DNA of 62,914 bases from NCBI GenBank assembly GCA_024279275.1, contig JAJRRS010000032.1:1-62914 (forward strand), given 5' to 3'. This document shows, one piece after another, positions 18,539 to 26,426 of the stretch. The notes beneath the pieces are model-generated. The model saw nothing but the letters and a program-made list of their open reading frames with translations, made no database searches and was not told the origin of the DNA. The DNA is from Planctomycetota bacterium. Lineage in GTDB: Bacteria; Planctomycetota; Phycisphaerae; Phycisphaerales; Phycisphaeraceae. A program made the translations under genes and the position numbers. How positions within the stretch are numbered: the stretch's first letter is position 1; every line of letters begins with the position of its first letter.

Positions 18539-18591
18539 ACACCACGACACGCACCCGCAAATAATCGGCCCCGTAAACACCCACCCATAAA

Positions 18592-18637
18592 CCCCCCACC
18601 GATGCCCCGTCCTAGGGGCTTCGGCGGGGTAGCTCAC
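18592..18637. repeat. CACYGATGC palindrome copy 2
   Basis: CCACCGATGCCCC and GGGGCTTCGGCGGGGTA pair around a short loop, matching 15495-15541. It lies 54 bp after the leuB stop codon. Confidence 0.7.
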
Positions 18638-18690
18638 AGACTACCCAAAAACTAAACCACCACAGCGCTCTCAATCCAACCGCAGCAACC

Positions 18691-18724
18691 CACCGATAGC
18701 CCCCGGCGGAAGCCGGGGGATCAA
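18691..18724. repeat. CCCCCGGCGGAAGCCGGGGG palindrome
   Basis: A hairpin related to CCCCGGGCGGAAGCCCTGGG at 10722-10750 and 10873-10905, also preceded by ATAG. It is part of the 317-bp non-coding gap between leuB and the GTPase pair. Confidence 0.7.
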
Positions 18725-18855
18725 ACGCGGCCTTCCGTTAGCGGGCAAACCCCGACACTTGAATTGGAATTACACAATACCCCGCCCCGTTCGCGGGTGA
18801 ACGGCCCAAGGCTTAACATACCCCTCAACCCTATTCACCCGGACACTCCCACTCC

Positions 18856-20436
18856 ATGCTCCCAAGGCTATCCCAAACACTCAACGGCACCCTCCTGCTA
18901 TTCATGGCGGTCGTCTTGGGCTACCTCCTCATCACCTTCCCGGGCTACATCATCGACTACTACGACAAAGCCGCCGAACACGGCCCCGTCGTCGCATACT
19001 TCTACCTCGCCGCCGTCTGCTTCGGCTCCCTGATAATCCTCTCCGTCTTCATCAAACTATCCCTATCCCTCTGGCGCAACACACGCAAAAAACAAACACG
19101 CATCGCTCAACAAACACCCGACCCCTCACAGATGACCGAACGCCAGATCGAAGACGCCATCGACAGCCAGATCCATGACGTAGCAAAAGTCACCGACGAC
19201 CTGGACCTCGCCGGCGCAGACCGCAGCCAACTCGACGCACAAGTCGCCACACTCGAAAATAAACGCGCCACACAGACACTCGAAATTATCGCCTTCGGCA
19301 CAATCTCCTCAGGCAAAAGCGCACTCCTAAACGCACTCTGCGGCAGAGAAGTCTTCAAAACCAGCGTCCGCGGCGGCACCACCACCACACGCAACGAAGT
19401 CGCCTGGTCAGGCGGCGACCGCGTCATGCTCGTCGACACACCCGGCATCGGCGAAGTCGATAACGAAACACACGCACAGATCGCCAAAGAAGCCGCTCGC
19501 AACGCCGACCTCGTCATCCTCGTACTCGACGGCCCACTACGAGAAAGCGAATTCGAAACTCTCAAAATACTCGGCGCTCTAAAAAAACCCCTACACGTCT
19601 GCCTCAACAAAACCGACTGGTACGGCGATCAACAAAAACAAGACCTCCTAAAACAAATATCCAAACAGGTCCGCCCCTGGGTCGACCCCCGCGACGTCAC
19701 CACCGTACAAGCCAAACCCATCCACCAGACCCGCATCCACGTCAAACCCGACGGCACCGAACACCACGAACAGATCGACGTACCACCCGATATCTCCGTA
19801 CTCGCACGCAGAATGCTCGGAACCATCGACCGCGACGGCCGAGACATGCTCCTCGCCAACCTACTCCTGCGATCACGCGCCCTCGCCGACGATGCCCGTG
19901 AACAAGTCTTGGACGCACTGGATAAACGCGCCAACCAGGTCGTCAACCTCTACATGTGGCGCGCAGGTGCCGTCGCCGCCGTCATCCCCATGCCCATGGT
20001 CGATATCGCCGCAGGCATCACCATCTCCACAAAAATGGTCCTCGAACTCGCCAAAATCTACCACCAGGAAATCGACCTCAAAACAGCCGAACAAATGCTC
20101 AAGGAAATGAGTAAAAACCTTGTCTCCGTACTCGGCTCACACGCCGTCACACCCCTCATCGGCACCATGCTTGGCTCCGCACTCAAAACCGTCCCAGGCA
20201 TCGGAACCCTTACCGGCGGTGCCGTCCAAGGCCTCACACAAGCACTCGTCACACGCTGGATCGGACGTGTCTTCATCGAGTTCTTCAAAGACGAAATGCG
20301 CCCACCCAAGGGCGGCCTCGCAGCCCTCGCACGACGCCAGTGGGACAAGGTATCCCAGGTTAAGGAAATAGCCGATATGGCCAAGGCCGGTCTAAGCGAG
20401 CTTCGCCGTGAGGATCCAGGTGAGAATCAGGCATGA
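18856..20436 (+). CDS. Membrane-anchored Era-like GTPase with DUF697 region (first of a pair)
   Basis: A 526-residue protein. Two membrane spans lie near the N-terminus (about 12-36 and 46-72), then a coiled linker and a G domain with G1 GTISSGKS (148-155), G3 DTPG (194-197) and G4 NKTD (251-254). The C-terminal part (about 365-490) is a DUF697-like region of hydrophobic helices with small residues (GAVAAVIPMPMVDIAAG, LTGGAVQGLTQALVTRW), probably membrane-associated. The layout suggests a dynamin- or YcjX/EngA-like membrane GTPase. Its stop overlaps the start of a second similar GTPase (ATGA), so the two are made in a coupled way and may work as a heteromer. Role unknown. Confidence 0.87.
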   Translation: MLPRLSQTLNGTLLLFMAVVLGYLLITFPGYIIDYYDKAAEHGPVVAYFYLAAVCFGSLIILSVFIKLSLSLWRNTRKKQTRIAQQTPDPSQMTERQIEDAIDSQIHDVAKVTDDLDLAGADRSQLDAQVATLENKRATQTLEIIAFGTISSGKSALLNALCGREVFKTSVRGGTTTTRNEVAWSGGDRVMLVDTPGIGEVDNETHAQIAKEAARNADLVILVLDGPLRESEFETLKILGALKKPLHVCLNKTDWYGDQQKQDLLKQISKQVRPWVDPRDVTTVQAKPIHQTRIHVKPDGTEHHEQIDVPPDISVLARRMLGTIDRDGRDMLLANLLLRSRALADDAREQVLDALDKRANQVVNLYMWRAGAVAAVIPMPMVDIAAGITISTKMVLELAKIYHQEIDLKTAEQMLKEMSKNLVSVLGSHAVTPLIGTMLGSALKTVPGIGTLTGGAVQGLTQALVTRWIGRVFIEFFKDEMRPPKGGLAALARRQWDKVSQVKEIADMAKAGLSELRREDPGENQA

Positions 20437-21788
20437 CCGACCCCAACCAAACCGACACCAGAGAAACCGACCGCCAGTACCGCGACGCCATGGACGCCGT
20501 CCAACAGGTATTGAACGAAGTCCGACGTTGCACCGACGATGAACGCGCCGAACTCTCCCGTGACGCCATCCAACTACGACAGATGATCAAAAAACTCCGT
20601 GACGGCAGAGTCGATATCGTCGTCTTCGGCGAAATAAGCACCGGCAAATCCGCCATGATCAACGCTCTCATCGGCGAAGAAGCCGCAAGCGTCAGCGCCG
20701 AAGGCGGATGGACAAGAGAAAGCTGGCTCGTCACCTGGGATAAATGCGGCTACCACATCCCAGGCCTGGCAGACTCCAAAGTCGGACTCATCGACACACC
20801 CGGCATCAACGAAGTCGACGGCGAATCTCGCGCTCAACTCGCACGCGACGCCGCAGCCCACGGCGACCTCATCCTCTTCGTCACCGACTCAGACCTCAAC
20901 CAGACCGAATACGAATCTCTCAAACAACTCATCGAAATCAACCGCCCCGTCATCGTCGTCCTCAATAAATGTGACCTCTACTCCCAACAGGAACTCGACG
21001 ATCTCGTAGCCGGCATCCGCGACGAACGCTTCGCCGATTCACTCCCGCCGGAAGATCTGGTCCTCACCGCCGCAGACCCCAGACCCATCGAGTACCTTAT
21101 CGAAGAACCCGACGGCACAACACGCACCGAGATGCGCGCACCAACTCCCGACACCGAACAACTACGCGCTCGCATACTCGAAATACTAGGCCGCGACGGC
21201 AAAGCCCTCCTCGCCCTCAACGCCGCCATGTTCGCCTCCGACAAATCAGACAAAGTCGCATCCGTCAAAATAAAACTACGCGAACGCGCCGCCACACGAC
21301 TCATCTGGACCTACGCCGCCACCAAAGCCGTCGCCACCGCAGCCAACCCACTACCCCTACTGGATATCTTCGGCGGAACACTCGTAGACGCCTCCCAAAT
21401 CATCGCTCTCGGCAAACTCTACAACATCAAAATGAGCCGACGCAACGCAGCAGGACTCATCAAAGCCATCGTCATGGCCGCCGGATGGGTCACACTCTCA
21501 CAGGTCGCCACACACCTGGGCGCAAGCCTCCTCAAAGGCATCACCGCAGGCACCAGCACACTCATCACCGCTCCCATCCAGGGCGCAGCCGCAGGCTACG
21601 GCTCATACATCGTCGGGCAAGCCGCCAAATACTACCTCGAACACGGCGCTTCCTGGGGTGGCAAAAGCCCCAAAGCAGTCGTCGCCAACATCATCGCCAA
21701 CACCGACAAAGACTCCGTCATCCAAAAACTCAAAAACGAAGTCAAAAACAAAATCCGCCGAAACCCCCACGCCAACCCCGGCGTGTGA
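20433..21788 (+). CDS. GTPase with DUF697 region (second of a pair)
   Basis: A 451-residue paralogue of the preceding protein without N-terminal membrane spans. The G domain shows G1 GEISTGKS (66-73), G3 DTPG (121-124) and G4 NKCD (178-181). The C-terminal region again has DUF697-like helices (TKAVATAANPLPLLDIFGGT, IQGAAAGYGSYIVGQAAKYY) and ends in a basic tail. ATG 20433 overlaps the upstream stop by 4 bases. The lack of an own membrane anchor in one partner and its presence in the other supports a complex in which the first protein recruits the second to the membrane; this is inference. Confidence 0.87.
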   Translation: MTDPNQTDTRETDRQYRDAMDAVQQVLNEVRRCTDDERAELSRDAIQLRQMIKKLRDGRVDIVVFGEISTGKSAMINALIGEEAASVSAEGGWTRESWLVTWDKCGYHIPGLADSKVGLIDTPGINEVDGESRAQLARDAAAHGDLILFVTDSDLNQTEYESLKQLIEINRPVIVVLNKCDLYSQQELDDLVAGIRDERFADSLPPEDLVLTAADPRPIEYLIEEPDGTTRTEMRAPTPDTEQLRARILEILGRDGKALLALNAAMFASDKSDKVASVKIKLRERAATRLIWTYAATKAVATAANPLPLLDIFGGTLVDASQIIALGKLYNIKMSRRNAAGLIKAIVMAAGWVTLSQVATHLGASLLKGITAGTSTLITAPIQGAAAGYGSYIVGQAAKYYLEHGASWGGKSPKAVVANIIANTDKDSVIQKLKNEVKNKIRRNPHANPGV

Positions 21789-21845
21789 CGGGTTTACAAT
21801 CTAACCTTCAACCCTTCTGGTTTCCCCATAATCGTGGTGAAAACA

Positions 21846-22331
21846 ATGAACCAAATCATCACGCGCGTTATCCAACCCACGCTCCTCCTGTCTTTCGTCT
21901 TGTTTGCGGTATCGGGCTGTGAACAGAAACCGCCAGATCTCACCGCCGCCCCCTGGGATAGACTTGTCGTATATTACTGCGAAGGCACTGGGCCTGATGT
22001 TGTCCAATACAAATGGGAAACCCGGGACGCCGCTACCCTGAAGATGATTCAGGCAGCCTACAAGCCCAGTAAATACGCAGGCCTATCGACGATGTTCAAC
22101 AGCACAACCAACAAGCTACAGATCGAAGTCAAAGATGAAGTATGGATACTGTGGTTGATCGGTGAGAATCTCGGTGTTCTACATGAAAAAGGCAAGGACC
22201 ACCCCGTACATAACGCACGATTCCCAGATACGCACTTTCATGACACTCTCCAACAGATACTGAATAAAGAAACAGGGCGCAACGCTCAACTTCTTTATCC
22301 TGACGAAGTGAATGTGACTCAAGGCCCCTAA
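21846..22331 (+). CDS. Predicted lipoprotein of unknown function
   Basis: A 161-residue protein. A lipoprotein signal peptide ends in the lipobox FAVSGC, with the lipidated Cys at about residue 24. The mature part is mixed alpha/beta with no domain I recognise (DRLVVYYCEGTGPDVVQYKW, VKDEVWILWLIGENLGVLHE). Codon use is less C-biased than the neighbouring GTPases, which could mean a later arrival. ATG 21846 is preferred; two GTG codons lie just upstream. It starts 57 bp after the GTPase pair. Confidence 0.75.
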   Translation: MNQIITRVIQPTLLLSFVLFAVSGCEQKPPDLTAAPWDRLVVYYCEGTGPDVVQYKWETRDAATLKMIQAAYKPSKYAGLSTMFNSTTNKLQIEVKDEVWILWLIGENLGVLHEKGKDHPVHNARFPDTHFHDTLQQILNKETGRNAQLLYPDEVNVTQGP

Positions 22332-22368
22332 TACGGATTCCATTACGTCCATAGGCAGTTATTTGTCC

Positions 22369-22399
22369 CTCAGCCCCCGGCTTTGCCGGGGGATTGGCG
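22369..22399. repeat. CCCCCGGCTTTGCCGGGGG palindrome
   Basis: Near-identical to 14430-14460, including the flanks CTCAG and ATTGGC/ATCGGC. It lies 38 bp after the lipoprotein gene. Confidence 0.75.
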
Positions 22400-23031
22400 C
22401 GACATTAGGCACGAGTATTTACCGTGATCCGTATAAGAGCAAAAAAAGAACACACCGCAGAGGAAGTCAGCGATCGAGTTAAAAACCCGGCATTCTTCTC
22501 CGCGCTCTCTGCGATCTCTGCGGTGAATTCCGGTTCTTTTAGGTGCTCTAAATGTTTTTCCGCCGAAAAGCAGCAAGCGTTGATACGCTCAATACCCGTT
22601 ACCGTGCGCACAATCCCAACACTTCTCCGATGAAAAATACAACCCAACACACATCCCGTTAGCCCCCTTGCCACCCTAAACTTACCTCACCCCCAATACC
22701 CCACAAAACCATATCCGTGCGCACAACCCCGTCATTTCCACCAAGAGTGGAGACGCAACTTATTCCTGGAAATACTTCCGGGGGCCGGGGGCGTCTGCCG
22801 ACAACCTCACGGCGACGGTCGTCAGCTCCCCTGAGAATCCAAAGATTAAAAGGACCGGGACTCGCGGGCTGCCCCCACGAAAAGCTTCACTCAAAAGGTG
22901 TGGCCGGTGGCGGGACTTTGGAGCGGACCGTCCCGGCCAGATGACGGATAAACAGGACGCGGGCTTGACCCGGTCCCAACGATCCCGCGCCTGCCGTTAC
23001 CGCCGGAGCCTCGTGAGGATTGTAATTTTGA

Positions 23032-23058
23032 GTTTAGCCTGGTCGCTTGCGACCAGCC
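23032..23058. repeat. CTGGTCGCTTGCGACCAG palindrome copy 1
   Basis: A perfect 8-bp-arm palindrome with the flank GTTTAGC. The inverted copy at 30106-30132 keeps both palindrome and flank (GTTTAAC on its other strand), so the unit is longer than the palindrome. Confidence 0.7.
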
Positions 23059-23159
23059 CATCACACCAGTGATCATAGAGGACACGGAACAAAAAAAGAA
23101 AACCAAGAACGGACAGGATGACAGGATTTGCAGGATCAAGTGCGCCACACCCGCCGCTT

Positions 23160-23285
23160 CCCCACGAAGCGCCGCGACTTGTCGCGCCCCTTCTTAATCT
23201 GTGTCATCTGCGCAATCTGCGCATACCTCTCCCTCCCCGCCTTCCTCTGCGCTCTCCGCGACCCGCGACCTCTGCGGTGAATCCC
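23160..23285. repeat. Composite repeat, third copy
   Basis: CCACGAAGCGCCGCGACTTG palindrome, then CTGTGTCATCTGCGCAATCT and a CTCTGCGCTCTCCGCG tract ending CTCTGCGGTGAA. The order is the same as at 16430-16555. It ends just before the stop codon of the CBS gene. Confidence 0.75.
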
Positions 23286-23300
23286 CCCGTATCCCCCAAC

Positions 23301-23732
23301 TCACCCGTACAGATATTCCTTAAGATAATGAATCGTCTTCTCCTGCCCATCCAATTTCCACCCGTTGATATCGCCAATCGAGATCAGCCCATCCAATCGC
23401 CCCTGATCATCAACCACCGGCAGGTGCCGGATGCGCTTCGTCTTGAAAATCGCACGCGCCTCTTCAATCGTCGCGGTCCGTTTGCAACAGACAACATCCG
23501 ATGTCATCACCTCCTTAACCATAACGTCAGCCGGGTCCGCCCGCTTGGCGACCACGCGCCGAAGCACATCGCGTTCCGTGATAATCCCCCCAACCTTCGC
23601 GCTGCGCAACACCACCAACCCACCAATACGGTGTTCGTTCATCAAAAGCGCAGCATCAAGCACGCTGGCCTTAGCGCCAATAGAGAAAACCTGTGTACCT
23701 TTTTGTTTCAACACGTCATGGACTGTGGACAT
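23301..23732 (-). CDS. Two-CBS-domain protein
   Basis: A 143-residue stand-alone protein consisting of two CBS domains (about 8-60 and 74-128), a module that senses adenine nucleotides. Typical elements are GAKASVLDAALLMNEHRIGGLVV, GIITERDVL, ATIEEARAIFKTKRIRHLPVVDD and GLISIGDI. ATG 23732 has AAAGGA at good spacing. Such small proteins regulate enzymes or transporters by binding AMP, ADP or ATP. The partner is not evident; the divergent neighbour is modA. Confidence 0.92.
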   Translation of the reverse strand: MSTVHDVLKQKGTQVFSIGAKASVLDAALLMNEHRIGGLVVLRSAKVGGIITERDVLRRVVAKRADPADVMVKEVMTSDVVCCKRTATIEEARAIFKTKRIRHLPVVDDQGRLDGLISIGDINGWKLDGQEKTIHYLKEYLYG

Positions 23733-23854
23733 ACAGTTTCCTTTCGAGATGTCGTGGTGCCTCGTGGGCGTGCCTGTCAGAAACGTCCCGCCGGCGGCAG
23801 ATAGGAATTTGCCAGCGAGAGACTAAACCTTTGTCAGACCCTATTATACCATCC

Positions 23855-24748
23855 ATGTGCCCATTTCCAAGGAAAAACTTTTCCACAAAGCCTCCCAAAA
23901 AGGGGGTTTATACGCATTGCAAGGGGATTGCAGCCCACCGCTTTAGTAAGCGATTAAAGAACCCCCTTCAGCAGTGTCTGACAGCATGTGCCCTGTCGGC
24001 CGGAATCTTGCTGGGTGGTTGCGATAAGCAAACGGGTCCAACCCCTGATGTGGTCCGCATCGACGCCGCAGCAAGCATCGCCCATGTGATCGAAGAAATG
24101 TCTGATGCAATCCAACACGACCTTAACATCACCATCGCTGTCAACTCAGGCGGCAGCGGAACCCTCGCACAACAAATTATCCACGGCAACCAAACCGACC
24201 TTTTCATCAGTGCCGACACACTCTGGATGGATCAACTCTCTAAGCAAGGTTTGATCGACACCACCACACGAACCAACCTCGCAGGCAACCGCCTGGTCCT
24301 CGTCGCACTGACTGATTCTAAGTTGCACCCCCAATCATTAACAGAACTATCAGAAGACCGCTACCAACCCATCGCCATCGGCGACCCCGCCTACGTCCCC
24401 GCCGGCCGCTACGCAATCCAAGCCTTCCAATCCCACAACTTAGATTCCGAAAACAACCTTAACCTCGCACAAGCCCCCAGCGTCCGCGCCGCACTATCCT
24501 TCCTCTTAACAGGCCAATGCCCCGTCGCCCTGGTCTACTTAAGCGATGCCCAAAAAACAGATGAAATCCAAGTGCTCCTCACCATCAACCCCAACCACCA
24601 CGACCCGATCCGCTACCCCGCCGCAATACTCAAAGATGCCCCCAACCCCAAACACGCGCAACGCCTGCTCGATTGGCTGAAAAGTAATCGAGCACAATCG
24701 ACCTTTCATGCCGCAGGATTTATCGATCCACAAGACCTAAACCACTAA
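23855..24748 (+). CDS. modA: Molybdate ABC transporter binding lipoprotein
   Basis: Extracytoplasmic binding protein that delivers molybdate or tungstate to a permease. A lipobox ILLGGC puts the lipid anchor at about Cys56, so the annotated start may be too far upstream; no better ATG is in frame. Family features are IDAAASIAHVIEEM, VNSGGSGTLAQQI with the serine ligands, DLFISAD, NRLVLVA, IAIGDPAYVPAGRYA and PVALVYLSDA. A modB-type permease follows after 120 bp. The usual ATPase modC is absent from the window. Confidence 0.9.
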   Translation: MCPFPRKNFSTKPPKKGVYTHCKGIAAHRFSKRLKNPLQQCLTACALSAGILLGGCDKQTGPTPDVVRIDAAASIAHVIEEMSDAIQHDLNITIAVNSGGSGTLAQQIIHGNQTDLFISADTLWMDQLSKQGLIDTTTRTNLAGNRLVLVALTDSKLHPQSLTELSEDRYQPIAIGDPAYVPAGRYAIQAFQSHNLDSENNLNLAQAPSVRAALSFLLTGQCPVALVYLSDAQKTDEIQVLLTINPNHHDPIRYPAAILKDAPNPKHAQRLLDWLKSNRAQSTFHAAGFIDPQDLNH

Positions 24749-24763
24749 CACAACCTCCATCTT

Positions 24764-24795
24764 TCATAGCCGCGGGCTTACAGCCCGCGCGTCCC
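24764..24795. repeat. AGCCGCGGGCTTACAGCCCGCG repeat, copy 2
   Basis: TTCATAGCCGC plus a palindrome with arms CGGGCT/AGCCCG matching 4486-4510. It lies between modA and modB and is followed by a C-run and CA-repeats. Confidence 0.7.
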
Positions 24796-24868
24796 CATCG
24801 CGTCCCCCCCCCCACACACACAACAACATCAACCACACAAATTAATCTCTTCGTGATACCCTTAACAC

Positions 24869-25567
24869 ATGGAACTCAACCCGGTCATTCACGCAGTAGG
24901 ACTCTCGCTGCTCTGTGCAGTCGCAGCAGTCGTCCTCTGCATCGCCCCCGCGGTGATGATCGCACTACTCTTAGCACGCCGAAACTTCCTCGGCAAAGCC
25001 CTGGTAGAAATGGCCGTCATGCTCCCGGTCGTCGTCCCCCCCGTCGTCACCGGCTACCTCTTATTAGTATTGCTCGGCCGCCGTGGCTGGCTGGGACCCG
25101 CACTCGATGCCGCAGGGATTCAGATCGCATTCACCTGGCGCGGCGCAGCACTGGCCCAGGCGGTCGTGGCCATGCCGTTTCTTATCTTAACCCTGCGCGT
25201 CGCCTTCGAGGCGATCGACCGCGACCTCGAAAAAGCAGCACAAACAGAAGGCGCATCCCGCTGGACCGTGTTCTGGAAAATCACGTTACCCCTGGCCTGG
25301 CAGGGTCTGGCGGCCGGCTGCGCCCTGGCATTTGCCCGGGCGCTCGGCGAGTTCGGCGCAACCATCATCATCGCCGGCAACATCCAAGGCCAGACCCGCA
25401 CACTCCCATTAGCCATCTACTCATCACTGAACGAACCCGGCGCCGAAGCCCAAACCGTCGGCCTGGTCTGCGTCGCCGTAGCGTTGTCCTTCGCCGCGCT
25501 GGTGCTTAGCCGGGTGTTGTCGATTGGAAAAAACTGGAAAACTGGGACGTTGGAAAGTTGGAAATAG
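24869..25567 (+). CDS. modB: Molybdate ABC transporter permease
   Basis: A 232-residue inner-membrane permease of the ModB type with five or six hydrophobic spans. The cytoplasmic EAA loop is present (LEKAAQTEGASRWTVFWKITLPLAW), followed by ALGEFGATIIIAGNIQGQTRTLPLAIY, typical of ModB. ATG 24869 gives the normal start. The last dozen residues (KNWKTGTLESWK) are encoded by a TTGGAAA repeat tract and replace the expected end. No modC lies nearby, so the ATPase must come from elsewhere. Confidence 0.92.
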   Translation: MELNPVIHAVGLSLLCAVAAVVLCIAPAVMIALLLARRNFLGKALVEMAVMLPVVVPPVVTGYLLLVLLGRRGWLGPALDAAGIQIAFTWRGAALAQAVVAMPFLILTLRVAFEAIDRDLEKAAQTEGASRWTVFWKITLPLAWQGLAAGCALAFARALGEFGATIIIAGNIQGQTRTLPLAIYSSLNEPGAEAQTVGLVCVAVALSFAALVLSRVLSIGKNWKTGTLESWK

Positions 25568-25616
25568 GCGGAAATAACACAAATGTCCGATTTCCCAATT
25601 TTCTCATTTCCATATT
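25524..25616. repeat. TGGAAA/TTTCC imperfect inverted repeat at the modB end
   Basis: Runs of TTGGAAA and CTGGAAAACTGGGA (25524-25570) face TTTCCCAATTTTCTCATTTCC (25590-25611). The tract supplies the modB stop codon and separates it from the convergent nrdR gene, whose stop lies 50 bp on, so it may end transcription on both sides. Confidence 0.55.
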
Positions 25617-25617
25617 T

Positions 25618-26112
25618 TCAAAACAAATTCCCCTGATCCTTCGGCGGCGGGGGCTGGGTCGATTCCTTGACCTCTTTAACCTCTTCAAGCAGATCATCGA
25701 TGTTGCGGACCTGCATATACACGCTGGCGAAACGGATGTAAGCAATCTGGTCCAGGCGTTTGAGATGCTCGGTAACACTCAGGCCGATATCTAAGGAAGG
25801 AACTTCACGCTCACCCCGACGGAACAGCCCCTCTTCCACGGCATCGACCAGTTTCTCGATTTCCTCAGCAGGGATCGGCCGTTTGTAGCAGGCCTTCTGG
25901 ATACCCGAAGCTAATTTCTCGCGGTCGTAGGGGACACGGGCACCGTCGCGCTTGACAACGTTGAGCCGGGACTGACGCTCGATGTGTTCGTAGGTCGTGT
26001 ACCGCTTGTTGCAAGCATTGCACTGCCGGCGTCGGCGGATAGCTTTGCCCCCGTCGCTTGAGCGTGAGTCAATGACCTTGTCGTCGTTGTCGTGGCAATA
26101 GGGGCAACGCAT
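25618..26112 (-). CDS. nrdR: Transcriptional repressor NrdR
   Basis: Nucleotide-sensing repressor of ribonucleotide reductase genes. Zinc ribbon with C3, C6, C31, C34 (MRCPYC and CNACNKRYTTYE) and an ATP-cone from about residue 48 (VVKRDGARVPYDREKLASGI). The C-terminal tail is Pro-rich (TQPPPPKDQ). ATG 26112 is set by the invariant MxCPxC start; the frame continues upstream but without family sequence. No nrd gene lies in the window. Confidence 0.96.
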   Translation of the reverse strand: MRCPYCHDNDDKVIDSRSSDGGKAIRRRRQCNACNKRYTTYEHIERQSRLNVVKRDGARVPYDREKLASGIQKACYKRPIPAEEIEKLVDAVEEGLFRRGEREVPSLDIGLSVTEHLKRLDQIAYIRFASVYMQVRNIDDLLEEVKEVKESTQPPPPKDQGNLF

Positions 26113-26426
26113 CGGTCCCGCCAGTATCGGCCCACAGGGGTTGCGGGTCAACGCGACTCCCCCCCCGGACTTCCCCCGAACTGCCCGCATCCAAACTCCG
26201 ATCCCAGGAATACCGGGCCGATTAATAGACCCTAAACTTAAATAGGGTCCGTTCTCTGCCTGTTAATCTGCCTTAGCTGCACATATATTCAACTGTTTGG
26301 ACACGAAATATTTCGGCCCGTGTTATCCTGCGTAGAGGTCTTGAGTGATGTAACTTGTGCTGCGATCTTTGGGGGAATCCAAGGCCGGGTTAGACCTGGG
26401 AACAGTGAGGCATTACCCTCGCCTCC
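26113..26426. promoter_or_regulatory. Divergent regulatory region nrdR / ymdB
   Basis: This 314-bp region between divergent genes contains the hairpin GACCCTA/TAGGGTC (26228-26249) and a perfect 12-base palindrome CGAAATATTTCG (26304-26315), preceded by TTGGAC (26297) and followed by TGTTAT (26321). Palindrome and boxes could be a rightward promoter with an operator. The left half, ACACGAAATAT, recalls an NrdR box but the right half does not match. Strand composition changes from C-rich to G-rich close to here. Confidence 0.35.

Larger units (their letters stand above)
22332..23300. other. 969-bp gene-free region made of repeats
   Basis: Three repeat blocks lie here: CCCCCGGCTTTGCCGGGGG at 22369-22399, an inverted CCGCAGAG/CTCTGCGG tract at 22455-22525, and the composite repeat 23160-23285. 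Position 23032-23058 holds a palindrome shared with 30106-30132. Short frames such as 22424-22633 and 22717-22944 are read from repeats and have no protein-like features. No RNA gene is recognised. Confidence 0.6.

Noticed and set aside
22424-22944. Short frames in the repeat region
   Set aside because: They are read from repeat sequence and have no protein-like character.
10706-23285. Clusters of short repeats considered as a CRISPR array
   Set aside because: Spacing is irregular, copies are hundreds to thousands of bases apart, and no cas gene is present.
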